55,075 nt of DNA from Robinsoniella peoriensis (GCF_042680125.1 NZ_JBHTNY010000050.1), one strand, 5' to 3'. Counted from the first letter of the stretch, positions 8,835 through 17,315 are shown. The notes: generated by a model not told the origin, from the letters alone. Program-made: numbers and translations.

Positions 8835-9167
8835 ATGGTAGTGGATTATATCGAATTAGGAAAAAGAATCAAGAAGATTAGAAAAAGTAAAGGCATTACC
8901 CAGGAACAGCTCGCGGAAAACATTGGCTTATCTACACAATATATCAGTAATCTGGAAACTGCTAAGTCGAAAGGCAGTCTGGAAACAATCGTGAAAATAG
9001 CCAATATTTTCGAAGTCTCCGTGGATGAACTTTTATGTGACAGTGTCAAGAAATCGAGAGATTTTCAATTGAATGATATTACGATGGAAATGCGTGATTG
9101 TACTAACAAAGAGATGAAAATGATATTAAAAGTAGTAAAAGCGTTAAAGGGAGGGATGAGAGAATAA
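8835..9167 (+). CDS. XRE-family helix-turn-helix regulator
   Basis: Small DNA-binding protein, 110 aa. Residues 5-62 form a Cro/cI-type HTH (GKRIKKIRKSKGITQEQLAE, then STQYISNLETAKSKGSLETIVKIANIFEV, read in two parts), followed by a short C-terminal helix rich in Lys and Met. I chose the ATG at 8835, preceded by AGGAGGG. A TTG at 8796 would add a non-conserved leader. It is followed by its own terminator and then by an AgrA/AgrC-like pair, an arrangement common near peptide-sensing systems, but no target can be assigned. Confidence 0.85.
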   Translation: MVVDYIELGKRIKKIRKSKGITQEQLAENIGLSTQYISNLETAKSKGSLETIVKIANIFEVSVDELLCDSVKKSRDFQLNDITMEMRDCTNKEMKMILKVVKALKGGMRE

Positions 9168-9173
9168 ATAGAA

Positions 9174-9206
9174 AGCCGTATGTGTAGAGCGTACGGCTGT
9201 TTTTAT
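9174..9206 (+). terminator. Intrinsic terminator after the XRE gene
   Basis: AGCCGTA (9174-9180) pairs with TACGGCT (9192-9198), followed by GTTTTTAT. Confidence 0.75.
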
Positions 9207-9287
9207 ATATAGTTTAAAAAATTGATGAAGTACATCGGTTTCAGGATAAAGTGTGGGAATGAGATAAATACTATGGAGAGTGCAGTT

Positions 9288-10004
9288 ATGGTTAATATTG
9301 CAGTTGTAGATGACAATGAAAATTGTGCGGATTTGATAAAACAGAATATTATTAATTATTTGAACAGCGAGAGGATAGAGAAAAATGTAGAAGTCTTTGG
9401 GAGTTCTAAGCAGTTATTATTTGCTTTAGGCGGTAACAAAAGTTATCAGATCTATTTCCTGGACATAGAACTACCGGATATGGATGGTTTAACACTCGCA
9501 GAAAAATTAGTGAAGCAGAGTGTTGAATCTTATATTATATTTATTACTTCGCATTTTGAAGTGGTTCTGGATGCTTTCAAGGTGAGGGCATTTCGTTTTA
9601 TCCCCAAAGAAATGCTGGAAGAAAAGATTCCGGAAGCTCTTGAGGCAATTCAAAAGGAACTCAGTCTTCAGGCCGAAGAATACTATATTATTAATACGGA
9701 GCTGCGGTTTGAAAAAATATTATATCGGGATATCATCTATATATTCAGGGATGGCAAGAATGCTGTATTTGTAACGAAAACAGGCAGCAGGCATGAACGG
9801 AAGAGCCTTCGCCAGGTATATGCAAAATTGTCGCCAAGGGATTTTGTTTTTATTGAAAAAGGATATATCATTAATATTTTTCATGTAGTTGGTTTGATGG
9901 GGAATGTTCTGGAAATGGAAGGCCGGATTAGTCTGAAGGTCAGCCAGTCCAGGCTAAAGGAAGTAAAAGAGAAAATACATACGTTCTGGAGGTATTATAA
10001 ATGA
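9288..10004 (+). CDS. LytTR-family response regulator (AgrA-like)
   Basis: Response regulator, about 238 aa. Residues 1-125 are a receiver domain with the acidic pair in AVVDDNE, phospho-acceptor Asp59 in YFLDIELPDMDG and the conserved Lys in FRFIPKE. Residues 140-238 are a LytTR DNA-binding domain (RDIIYIFRDGKNAVFV, then FVFIEKGYIINI). I chose the ATG at 9288, which has GGAGAG seven bases upstream and begins at the usual receiver start. Earlier in-frame ATGs at 9222 and 9273 lack good sites. Its last four bases overlap the kinase start (ATGA), so the two are coupled. Confidence 0.88.
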   Translation: MVNIAVVDDNENCADLIKQNIINYLNSERIEKNVEVFGSSKQLLFALGGNKSYQIYFLDIELPDMDGLTLAEKLVKQSVESYIIFITSHFEVVLDAFKVRAFRFIPKEMLEEKIPEALEAIQKELSLQAEEYYIINTELRFEKILYRDIIYIFRDGKNAVFVTKTGSRHERKSLRQVYAKLSPRDFVFIEKGYIINIFHVVGLMGNVLEMEGRISLKVSQSRLKEVKEKIHTFWRYYK

Positions 10005-11305
10005 ACATATTTCTGGAAGGAATGCAATTTCTATTAACAGCGGCAGAAATACAGCTTTGTTTGAAAATGATGGGGATCTTCTTTGATAAAAGAGTATCCG
10101 GGAAAAAATATAATGTATTAATAGAGATCGTAACGATCTTCGTTGCGGCTATATTGGTTATGAACAGACGGGTTCTTTTATTTTCAAGATGGGTTCTGCT
10201 CCTGACGATTTTACTGGTCTTTCTTTCCGGGTTTTTGCTGTACCGGCAGAGTATTATACAAATTTTTACAATCTCTGCAATTTTCAATATTGGTCTGGCT
10301 TTGTCTGATCTGATGAACATATATCTGGTAAGCATTTTGGTCAGACGGCCTGATTTTGGGATTATAATTGATAATGATTTAAGTGTCAGCAGGGTCCTTA
10401 TTCTACTGTTTACAAGGGTGGGAGCATTTATTTTATATAAACATTTAAAAGGTCTGTTTGAAAGGTCGTCCATTCGTATCAGCTATTATACAAAGGGACT
10501 CCTTATGCTTAGCGGGATTGGATTTATCGGAGTTTCAAACTTTCAGAAGGTTTATGCAAATGAAGTCAGTATGGGATTTATAGCTGACTGGTTTTTGTTT
10601 TTGGCTCTGATTCTTATGATTGCTATGATATTTGGACTTTATGTAATGTATCGGAACGAAAAAGAAAATACCAAGATGATACTTATCCGAAACCAGCTTC
10701 TGGAAGACAGCTGGGGTGATTTGAATCAGATGTACCGCGATAATCAGAAGATTTTTCATGATTTAAAGAAACATGTGAATATTATGTACCGGTATATGAA
10801 GGTGGGAAAGCAGGAAGCTGCTATGGAGTATATGGAAAGTATTATTGGTCCGGTAGAGGCATTAAACGAATGTGTATGGTCGGGTAATCAGATTATAGAT
10901 TTAATCTTGAATTACAAAAAGACAGAGGCTATACATAAAAATATTCATATGAAATGTAAAGTAGAGAAATTGAATAAGGTTATGGTAAAAGACAATGATA
11001 TATGTGTTATTCTGGGAAATCTGCTGGATAATGCCATAGAAGCGTGTGAATTAGTCCATTATGGGAAGAAATGGATTTCTGTGGAAATATCACAAAAAAA
11101 CAGACTGCTGTTGATTTCTGTTAAAAACAGTATGGAAGTTCAGCCAATAAAAAGAAATGGACGGTTTGAGACCGGTAAAAAGGACAAGAAACTGCATGGC
11201 CTGGGGATGGAAAGTATTCAGTCGGCAGCGGATAAATATGGAGGCTGTGTGGAGTATGAATTTGATGACAAAATATTCAGGGTTTTTGTGACTTTATTTT
11301 TCTAG
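10001..11305 (+). CDS. GHKL-type sensor histidine kinase (AgrC-like)
   Basis: Membrane sensor kinase of 434 aa. Residues 1-210 are strongly hydrophobic with about six membrane segments and no large extracellular domain, the layout of AgrC-like peptide sensors. The phospho-acceptor box is IFHDLKKHVN (about 247-256), the N-box CVILGNLLDNAIEAC (about 344-358) and the G-box GLGMESIQSAADKYGG. No agrB-like protease gene lies nearby and no convincing agrD is visible, so the ligand is unknown. Translation is coupled to the upstream regulator gene. Confidence 0.88.
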   Translation: MNIFLEGMQFLLTAAEIQLCLKMMGIFFDKRVSGKKYNVLIEIVTIFVAAILVMNRRVLLFSRWVLLLTILLVFLSGFLLYRQSIIQIFTISAIFNIGLALSDLMNIYLVSILVRRPDFGIIIDNDLSVSRVLILLFTRVGAFILYKHLKGLFERSSIRISYYTKGLLMLSGIGFIGVSNFQKVYANEVSMGFIADWFLFLALILMIAMIFGLYVMYRNEKENTKMILIRNQLLEDSWGDLNQMYRDNQKIFHDLKKHVNIMYRYMKVGKQEAAMEYMESIIGPVEALNECVWSGNQIIDLILNYKKTEAIHKNIHMKCKVEKLNKVMVKDNDICVILGNLLDNAIEACELVHYGKKWISVEISQKNRLLLISVKNSMEVQPIKRNGRFETGKKDKKLHGLGMESIQSAADKYGGCVEYEFDDKIFRVFVTLFF

Positions 11306-11369
11306 AGCGTGTCTCAAAATCCTAAGTATGTGGTCAAAAAACCTATCGTTAACGGACATCGCAGGACAA

Positions 11370-11620
11370 TATTAAGAAAATGTGTTATGATTTCCCCATA
11401 GCAAGCAATGGTATATAAGAACGAAGGAGGAGATTAATGACAAGAAATGGATATCGGGGAATTTTGGGAGAAAATGTGTGTACCCGATAAGAAGTGTGAG
11501 TGAAGAAAAGTTAGTGGGAAAATTCCTGACGCTGTAACAGAAGGCAGCGGTTCAGGAGAAAAATGAATGTAAAGGTAAGGCAGAAGCATGGGAGAAAAGC
11601 TTTTGCCTTATTTTTCTCTA
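11370..11620 (+). ncRNA. Candidate structured noncoding RNA or leader with internal small ORF, ending in a terminator
   Basis: An extended -10 (TGTTATGAT, about 11383-11391) precedes a roughly 210-base segment with several base-paired elements. TATCGGG pairs with CCCGATA (about 11452-11489). CCTGA-GCTG pairs with CAGC-TCAGG (about 11525-11557). A 12-bp terminator stem follows at 11576-11610 with a T-tract. A 17-codon ORF (11437-11490, MTRNGYRGILGENVCTR) has a strong GGAGGAG site. It matches none of the riboswitch classes I can recall, and no protein family is apparent. Treat it as a hypothesis. Confidence 0.4.
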
Positions 11621-11694
11621 ATGTAGCGATGCTGGATAAAGGGCGTTTAACGGATTATAAATATACATCGACCATATGCGAACCTGGGAATTAA
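11563..11694 (+). CDS. Hypothetical 43-aa ORF overlapping a terminator hairpin
   Basis: The frame begins MNVKVRQKHGRKAFALFF and ends STICEPGN, with AGGAG four bases before the ATG. A Cys five residues from the end next to an AgrC-like kinase recalls autoinducer peptides, but the acidic C-terminal leader required by AgrB is missing and no agrB is present. The ORF also runs through a strong terminator stem, so translation is doubtful. Confidence 0.15.
   Translation: MNVKVRQKHGRKAFALFFSNVAMLDKGRLTDYKYTSTICEPGN
11576..11619 (+). terminator. Strong intrinsic terminator downstream of the GHKL kinase / candidate RNA
   Basis: TAAGGCAGAAGC (11576-11587) pairs over 12 bp (one G-U) with GCTTTTGCCTTA (11599-11610), followed by TTTTTCTCT. 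A second, weaker hairpin, AACCTGGGAAT/ATTCCCGGGTT, follows at 11681-11713. Confidence 0.75.
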
Positions 11695-11745
11695 GATGAA
11701 AGATTCCCGGGTTTTACATTTAATCTGGAAAACCCTCAATATCTA

Positions 11746-11774
11746 TTGACAAATAAAGGTAATATAAATATAAT
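11746..11774 (+). promoter_or_regulatory. Consensus sigma-A promoter for nadA
   Basis: TTGACA (11746-11751) and TATAAT (11769-11774) with a 17-bp spacer form a perfect consensus promoter. The leader that follows contains repeated TATGATAT elements (about 11798-11818), a possible repressor site. No sequence I can firmly call a NiaR operator is seen. Confidence 0.8.
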
Positions 11775-11855
11775 TCCTATAAGAACAATATATATTGTAT
11801 GATATAGTATATGATATGATTCAAACTAATTGCAGACAGCAAGAAAGGATTCATA

Positions 11856-12737
11856 ATGACAGAAGAAATAGAGAAGTTAAAGAAAGAGAAAGATACCGTA
11901 ATACTCGCCCACTACTATGTGGATGGAAAGGTGCAGGAGATTGCTGACTATGTAGGAGATTCTTTCTACCTGAGCAAGCTAGCAACTACAGTTAAACAAA
12001 AGAATATTCTTTTTTGCGGCGTAACTTTTATGGGAGAAAGCGCAAAGCTGTTGAATCCGGAGAAAAGAGTAGTGATGGCGGATATTTATGCGGACTGTCC
12101 TATGGCGCATATGGTCGATGTGAAAGCAATTGAAGAAGTCAGAGAGAAACATCCTGATGCAGCGGTAGTCTGTTAAATAAAAGCGCATTCAGACGTATGC
12201 GTGACCTCTTCCAATGCTGTTGACATTGTGAGAGCGCTGCCTCAGAAAGAGATCTTTTTTATTCCCGATAATAATTTAGGTCGTTATGCTGCATCACAGA
12301 TTCCAGAGAAGCAGTTTATTTTTCACGATGGATTTTGTCATGTACATAAAAGTATCACTAGGGAAAATGTTCAGCAGGCAAAGGAACTGCACCCAAATGC
12401 ATTGGTTCTGGCACATCCGGAATGCAGTATGGATGTGCTGCAGTTGGCAGATTTTGTGGGAAGTACAGCCCAGATTATTGACTATGCGGACAAGAGCGGT
12501 AAGGATGTTTTTATTATCTGCACGGAGATTGGAATCTTTTATGAGCTTCAGCAGCAAAATCCGGATAAGAAATTTTATTCCGTTGGGCATCGCCAGTTTT
12601 GTCCCAATATGAAGAAGATCAGTCTGGATAAAGTTCTATATCAATTGCAAAATATGGATAACAGTGTAGAATTAGATGAATCGATTATGGAGCTGGCCAG
12701 AAGGCCGCTGGAAAAAATGCTGTTGCTAGGAAAATGA
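11856..12737 (+). pseudogene. nadA: Quinolinate synthase gene nadA, interrupted by an in-frame TAA
   Basis: NadA makes quinolinate from iminoaspartate and dihydroxyacetone phosphate using a [4Fe-4S] cluster. Residues 1-106 (from 11856) and a same-frame continuation (12177-12737) together cover the protein. The three expected cluster cysteines are visible in LFCGVTFMGE, GFCHVH and QFCPNM. Between them, VVC is followed by TAA and then IKAHSDVCVTSSNA. In NadA one expects a YVNSTAE-like stretch before (I/V)KAHSD, so about 18 bases appear to be deleted, fusing TA and A into a stop. Restart at the GTG at 12201 lacks a ribosome site. nadB and nadC are not adjacent. A consensus promoter is still present. 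Recent loss or a sequencing/assembly error are both possible. Confidence 0.85.
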
Positions 12738-12854
12738 AAATAGGTAAAAAAATAGGTAAAAGTAAATAGGTAAAAGAAAATCGAGAAAAGAACATAGACA
12801 AAAGAACATAGACAAAAGAACATTAGCAAAAGATATACAATTAAATAACATAAT

Positions 12855-12886
12855 AAAAAAGGAGAGATTAAATCCCTCCTTTTTTG
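12855..12886. terminator. Bidirectional intrinsic terminator between nadA and the minus-strand gene
   Basis: AAAAAAGGAG (12855-12864) pairs with CTCCTTTTTT (12876-12885), giving a T-tract on both strands between convergent genes. The 12738-12850 stretch before it is A-rich, with three copies each of ATAGGTAAAA-like and GAACATAGACAAAA-like units and no gene. Confidence 0.85.
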
Positions 12887-12898
12887 ATGTATTCAGAA

Positions 12899-13720
12899 TC
12901 AGCCGTTAGGGCTCAAATTCATATATTTTAAAATACGGTTAAACCATTGCTGGGTCACATACTGATTAGGATGCTGGTCAGCAGTCGCACCGGCTTTACC
13001 AGGTTTCTTATGATAAAGCTTTTTTGAATATTCATAAAATTTCTCATACTTAATATTTGGCAGCGCCTGTTCCGATAAAATCCGTCTTAATTCTTTGTTA
13101 AATGCCCTGGATTTGCGGTTTACTCTGCTCTTTTTAATACCGGGCGCATAAGCAGATTTGGATATAACATAAAAGTTATAGGATGGATATCTACGGGCCA
13201 GCGACAGGTAATAATCTGCATATACCTGAGCCTGCTTACGAATTTGAGATCGTTTCCTGGCTTTGCGGATATCGTTCCCTTCAATGATCAGTGCGACAGA
13301 ATAGTGTACGTTCTGTGGTTTATCACTGTCAAGAAGCTTCCTCAGATATTCCCCTCCCTGTGGATGGGTACTGTCATAAGAAGTGGAAAAACAGGAGAAC
13401 CTGGATAAAATTGTCTGTCGTTCAGACGGCGAAAGAAACCATAGTATTCCAGATCCTGACTTCGTAATAAAAAATAAATCTTTTCCTTTTTCCCATTTTC
13501 CATAGTTTATATTCTGAGGTCTTTTGGTATCTCCGTCATTTCTGGAACCTTCCATCAGGGCAGTTCCGGATGCACCTGTGAATATAACCTTTTCTGTTTT
13601 CTTCGAGTGTTTTTTCATTCCATTTGCAGCTGATGCAAACGCGGTTGTCTGAGCGGCATAAAGTCCTGTTATTAAAAACAGGAAACAGATAATGATCAGA
13701 AAAGATTTGTTTTTTACCAT
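12899..13720 (-). CDS. Secreted SGNH-hydrolase-like protein
   Basis: Exported protein, 273 aa, with a clear signal peptide (NKSFLIIICFLFLITGLYA, likely cleavage near residues 28-32). The remainder shows an SGNH-type order of blocks: VIFTGASGTALMEG where the usual GDS nucleophile block sits, ALIIEGND as the GxND block, and ADQHPNQYVTQQWF as the D-x-H block. Block I reads GAS, not GDS, so the conserved Asp is replaced although a Ser remains. The middle is rich in Lys/Arg. Substrate unknown; cell-wall or glycan O-acyl esterase roles are common in the superfamily. It lies 22 bases downstream of typA on the same strand. Confidence 0.55.
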   Translation of the reverse strand: MVKNKSFLIIICFLFLITGLYAAQTTAFASAANGMKKHSKKTEKVIFTGASGTALMEGSRNDGDTKRPQNINYGKWEKGKDLFFITKSGSGILWFLSPSERQTILSRFSCFSTSYDSTHPQGGEYLRKLLDSDKPQNVHYSVALIIEGNDIRKARKRSQIRKQAQVYADYYLSLARRYPSYNFYVISKSAYAPGIKKSRVNRKSRAFNKELRRILSEQALPNIKYEKFYEYSKKLYHKKPGKAGATADQHPNQYVTQQWFNRILKYMNLSPNG

Positions 13721-13742
13721 ATATTATGTCCCTTCTAAAGAT

Positions 13743-15563
13743 TTATTTTCTGGCAGATCTCTTTCTCATTGTAGGATCCAGTATTTTCTTACGAATCCTG
13801 AGACTTTCCGGTGTGATCTCTAAAAGCTCATCCGTGTCAATAAATTCCAGAGCCTGTTCCAGACTTAATACTCTTGGAGTAGTCAGTTTCAGGGAATCAT
13901 CTGATCCGGAAGCTCGGGTATTGGTCAAATGCTTGCTCTTGCAGACATTTAATTCAATATCTTCTGCTTTTCCGTTCTGTCCGATAACCATACCAGCATA
14001 TACTTTTTCACCGGCACCAATAAACAAGGTACCACGTTCCTGTGCACTGAAAAGACCATAAGCTACAGACTCACCGGATTCAAAAGCAATTAAGGAACCC
14101 TGTTTGCGGTACTGGATATCACCTTTATAAGGACCATATCCATCGTAAGTGGTATTCAGAATACCATTACCCTTGGTATCTGTTAAGAATTCTCCACGAT
14201 AACCAATCAGGCCTCTGGCCGGGATTGAGAATTCCAGACGGGAATAACCGCCTCCTGCAATACTCATGCCCTGTAATTCACCTTTACGAAGGCTTAATTT
14301 CTGAATAACGGTTCCGGAGAACTCTTCCGGTACATCCACATAGGCAAGCTCCATTGGCTCTAATAATTTGCCGCGTTCATCTTTTTGATAGAGTACTTCG
14401 GCTTTACTTACTGCAAATTCGTATCCTTCACGGCGCATATTTTCGATCAGTACCGATAAGTGCAGCTCGCCTCGTCCGGAAACTTTATATGCTTCTGTAG
14501 TTTCTGTTTCTTCAACGCGAAGGCTGACATCCGTATTTAATTCACGGAACAGTCTGTCGCGGAGATGTCTGGAGGTTACGTATTTTCCTTCCTTGCCAGC
14601 AAGAGGGCTGTCATTTACCATGAAATGCATGGCAATGGTGGGCTCTGAAATCTTCTGGAATGGAATAGCGTCCACATCTTCCTGTGCACAAAGGGTATCT
14701 CCGATATGAAGGTCCGCGATTCCGGAAATAGCAACAATAGATCCGATCGTTGCAGACTGAACTTCCACTTTGCTAAGTCCGTCAAATTCATATAATTTAC
14801 TGATTTTCACTTTTTTTTGTTTTTCAGGCTCATGATGGTTGACCAAAACAACTTCTTGGTTTACCTTTATAGTACCACGGTCTACTTTTCCTACACCAAT
14901 ACGGCCTACATATTCATTGTAGTCGATGGTACTGATTAAAACCTGGGTAGGAGCCTCCGGATCACCTTCCGGAGCAGGGATGTAGTCTAAAATTGTTTCA
15001 AATAAAGGAGTCATATCCTTTGCTTCATCCGTCATATCCAGAACGGCATGGCCTGCTTTTGCAGAAGCGTAGACAAATGGGCAGTCTAACTGCTCGTCGG
15101 AAGCATCGAGATCCATAAACAGCTCCAGGATTTCATCGATAACTTCATTTGGTCTGGCCTCCGGACGGTCAATCTTATTGATACAGACAATAACCGGAAG
15201 ATTTAATTCAAGGGCTTTGCGAAGAACAAATTTTGTCTGTGGCATAGAACCCTCAAAAGCGTCAACAACGAGAACAACACCATTTACCATTTTTAATACA
15301 CGCTCTACTTCGCCGCCAAAGTCGGCATGTCCTGGTGTATCGATGATGTTGATTTTTGTACCTTTGTAATAAACAGCTGTATTCTTGGATAAAATCGTAA
15401 TGCCGCGTTCACGCTCAATGTCGTTGGAATCCATGACACGCTCTGCGACTTCCTGATTGGCGCGGAATACACCACTTTGTTTTAATAGCTCATCAACTAA
15501 TGTGGTCTTACCATGGTCAACGTGGGCGATGATGGCAATGTTACGAATATCTTCTCTTTTCAT
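13743..15563 (-). CDS. typA: Translational GTPase TypA/BipA
   Basis: Ribosome-associated GTPase of 606 aa, the usual length, involved in ribosome assembly and stress or cold adaptation. Motifs: G1 AHVDHGKT (about 14-21), switch region RERGITILSKNT, G3 DTPGHADFGGEVER, G4 NKIDRPEA and G5 SAKAG. Elongation-factor-like domains follow, then the TypA-specific C-terminal domain (RGLIGYRGEFLTDTKGNG). A GAAGGAAA ribosome site precedes the ATG on the minus strand. Confidence 0.97.
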   Translation of the reverse strand: MKREDIRNIAIIAHVDHGKTTLVDELLKQSGVFRANQEVAERVMDSNDIERERGITILSKNTAVYYKGTKINIIDTPGHADFGGEVERVLKMVNGVVLVVDAFEGSMPQTKFVLRKALELNLPVIVCINKIDRPEARPNEVIDEILELFMDLDASDEQLDCPFVYASAKAGHAVLDMTDEAKDMTPLFETILDYIPAPEGDPEAPTQVLISTIDYNEYVGRIGVGKVDRGTIKVNQEVVLVNHHEPEKQKKVKISKLYEFDGLSKVEVQSATIGSIVAISGIADLHIGDTLCAQEDVDAIPFQKISEPTIAMHFMVNDSPLAGKEGKYVTSRHLRDRLFRELNTDVSLRVEETETTEAYKVSGRGELHLSVLIENMRREGYEFAVSKAEVLYQKDERGKLLEPMELAYVDVPEEFSGTVIQKLSLRKGELQGMSIAGGGYSRLEFSIPARGLIGYRGEFLTDTKGNGILNTTYDGYGPYKGDIQYRKQGSLIAFESGESVAYGLFSAQERGTLFIGAGEKVYAGMVIGQNGKAEDIELNVCKSKHLTNTRASGSDDSLKLTTPRVLSLEQALEFIDTDELLEITPESLRIRKKILDPTMRKRSARK

Positions 15564-15799
15564 AAAATGATTTTCCTTCTTTCCATATAATGAACAAAAT
15601 ATAACTCATACAGTTTATCATATTTTTCCCAGATTACAAGGGGTTTTGTCGATTTTAAGGGACATTCATTCATAATTCTAAAAAAAATAATGAAATTTTA
15701 AAAATTTGTGGTTCTAAAAGTGATTTTCGCCGAATAGATATATTAATATACAAAATACGAAAAGAGATACTTCGTAAGAAGAAGGGAGAACTATTATTC

Positions 15800-16426
15800 A
15801 TGACAGATAAGATTATTGAAAACAATCAGGTATCCATTATTGGAGAAATTGCATCAGGCTTTACTTTTAGCCACGAGGTTTTTGGGGAGGGATTCTACAT
15901 GTTAGATGTGCTGGTTAAGCGACTCAGCGATTCCCTGGACAGAATACCAGTGATGATTTCAGAGAGACTGATTGACGTGACACAGGATTACCAGGGAGAA
16001 TACATACAGATCACGGGGCAGTTCCGCTCCTACAACAGACATGAAGAAAAAAAGAACAGGCTGGTGTTGTCCGTATTTGCCAGAGAGGTCACTTTCGTTG
16101 AAGAAGAAAATGACAAGGTGAAGACAAATCAGATATTCCTGGATGGCTTTATCTGTAAGCCTCCGGTATATCGTAAGACTCCGCTTGGAAGAGAAATTTC
16201 CGATATGCTGGTTGCAGTCAACCGTCCATATGGCAAATCGGATTACATTCCCTGCATTTGCTGGGGAAGAAATGCAAGGTTTACTTCCGGTTTCTCCGTA
16301 GGTGGACATGTGCAGGTATGGGGACGAATACAAAGCAGAGAGTACATGAAAAAACTGGAGGGAGATATTACTGAAAAAAGAATTGCTTATGAAGTGTCAG
16401 TAAGCAAGTTGGAATATATGGAATAA
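15800..16426 (+). CDS. OB-fold single-stranded DNA-binding-like protein
   Basis: Protein of 208 aa that appears to contain two OB-fold segments of the single-stranded DNA-binding/PriB type. The first is about residues 8-100 (NQVSIIGEIASGFTFSHE, then QITGQFRSYNR). The second is about 108-205 (IFLDGFICKPPVYRKTPLGR, then ISDMLVAVNR and GGHVQVWGRIQSREY). The PVYRKTPLGREISDM stretch resembles conserved SSB-like motifs. It is divergent from typA and upstream of the adenosyltransferase gene with its own spacing. The role in DNA metabolism is inferred from fold-like motifs only. Confidence 0.65.
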   Translation: MTDKIIENNQVSIIGEIASGFTFSHEVFGEGFYMLDVLVKRLSDSLDRIPVMISERLIDVTQDYQGEYIQITGQFRSYNRHEEKKNRLVLSVFAREVTFVEEENDKVKTNQIFLDGFICKPPVYRKTPLGREISDMLVAVNRPYGKSDYIPCICWGRNARFTSGFSVGGHVQVWGRIQSREYMKKLEGDITEKRIAYEVSVSKLEYME

Positions 16427-16524
16427 GTATTGCATTCTTTATTTAACTGTAGTAAAATAATAAAACTGATGATGTAGTTTGGTATATGGCGGTTTAACCA
16501 CCAGTCAGTTAAGAGAGGTGCGCT

Positions 16525-17028
16525 ATGGATAAAGGTTCAGTACATATATTTTGTGGTGAAGGCAAGGGTAAAACGACTGCAGCTATCGGTCAGGGGATCC
16601 GCGCTGCCAGCCAGGGCAAATCTGTGATTGTCATTCAGTTTCTGAAAGGCAGGATGGTCGAAGAGATCAGTTTCCTGCAGCGCCTGGAACCGGAGATTAA
16701 GTTATTCCGGTTTGAAAAATCAGATGAATCCTTCGATAGTCTGAGTGCAGAAGAAAAGGAAGAAGAGGCACAGAATATTCGCAATGGAATGAATTTTGCA
16801 AAAAAGGTTCTGGTAACAGAGGGGTGCGAAGTCCTGATCTTAGATGAAGTACTGGGACTGATTGAACATGGAATTGTGACAATTGATGATATCCGCACTT
16901 TAATTGAAGCGAAGGATGATGAGACAGAGCTTATAATGACCGGGATCTGCAACGGACAGGAACTCTGGGACTGTGTCGATGAAGTGACACAGATGTCGAC
17001 GATTCATAAAATCGAAAACAATTGTTGA
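16525..17028 (+). CDS. Corrinoid (cob(I)yrinate a,c-diamide) adenosyltransferase, CobA/CobO/BtuR family
   Basis: Cytosolic enzyme that transfers the adenosyl group of ATP to Co(I)-corrinoids to form coenzyme B12. The 167-aa length fits the family. Walker A is GEGKGKTT (about 11-18) and the Walker B-like segment is VLILDEVLG (about 112-120), followed by the LIMTGICNGQELWDCVDEVT region that replaces the more usual TGR..P stretch. No other cobalamin biosynthesis genes lie nearby, which suggests salvage. The stop codon overlaps the -35 element of the next promoter. Confidence 0.85.
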   Translation: MDKGSVHIFCGEGKGKTTAAIGQGIRAASQGKSVIVIQFLKGRMVEEISFLQRLEPEIKLFRFEKSDESFDSLSAEEKEEEAQNIRNGMNFAKKVLVTEGCEVLILDEVLGLIEHGIVTIDDIRTLIEAKDDETELIMTGICNGQELWDCVDEVTQMSTIHKIENNC

Positions 17029-17053
17029 CAAGGATTTTTAATGATGCTATAGT
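17025..17053 (+). promoter_or_regulatory. Sigma-A promoter for the lysine-riboswitch/dapAB transcript
   Basis: TTGACA (17025-17030) and TATAGT (17048-17053) with a 17-bp spacer. The -35 overlaps the end of the adenosyltransferase gene. Confidence 0.8.
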
Positions 17054-17071
17054 TAGATTAACTGAATAGGT

Positions 17072-17242
17072 TTGATAGAGGTCGCGTGTTTCATCAGTAT
17101 AGAATTGGATATGTTCAGGCATAGATGAAGATTTTAGAAAGGGAAAGACGCCGAAAGGTGCGGTACCTGTAGCCGTATTCTTGGGCATGTGGCGAAAAGC
17201 TATATGACTGTCATCATAATTTTTATGATGGGGAGCTATCCA
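17072..17242 (+). promoter_or_regulatory. Lysine riboswitch (L box) upstream of dapA
   Basis: A closing stem pairs GATAG (17074-17078) with CTATC (17236-17240). The typical L-box conserved stretches are present: AGAGGTCGCG at the 5' side, GGGAAAGACGCCGAAAGG (about 17138-17155) in the middle, and ACTGTCATC...ATGATGGGGAGCTATC at the 3' side. It binds free lysine. With the terminator that follows, it should lower dapA-dapB transcription when lysine is plentiful. Confidence 0.92.
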
Positions 17243-17267
17243 AAAGAATTTTTTTACGTAATCTTTA

Positions 17268-17300
17268 GGGGCAGGCTCTTTAGCCTGTCCTTATTTTTTT
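17268..17300 (+). terminator. Riboswitch expression-platform terminator
   Basis: GGGCAGGCT pairs with AGCCTGTCC (one G-U) around a CTTT loop, followed by TTATTTTTTT. The dapA ribosome site AAGGAGG begins directly after the T-tract, so read-through is needed to express dapA. Confidence 0.85.
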
Positions 17301-17315
17301 AAGGAGGAAAAGCAC

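Noticed and set aside
11500..11560. Cobalamin riboswitch
   Set aside because: A GGGAA...CTGTAAC stretch is suggestive, but the required conserved B12-box order and pairing are missing.
11563..11694. AgrD-type autoinducer precursor for the neighbouring AgrC-like kinase
   Set aside because: It lacks the conserved acidic C-terminal leader, there is no agrB, and the frame passes through a strong terminator. Kept only as a low-confidence ORF.
17072..17242. T-box leader upstream of dapA
   Set aside because: No AGGGTGGNACCGCG T-box motif. The conserved elements are those of the lysine riboswitch.
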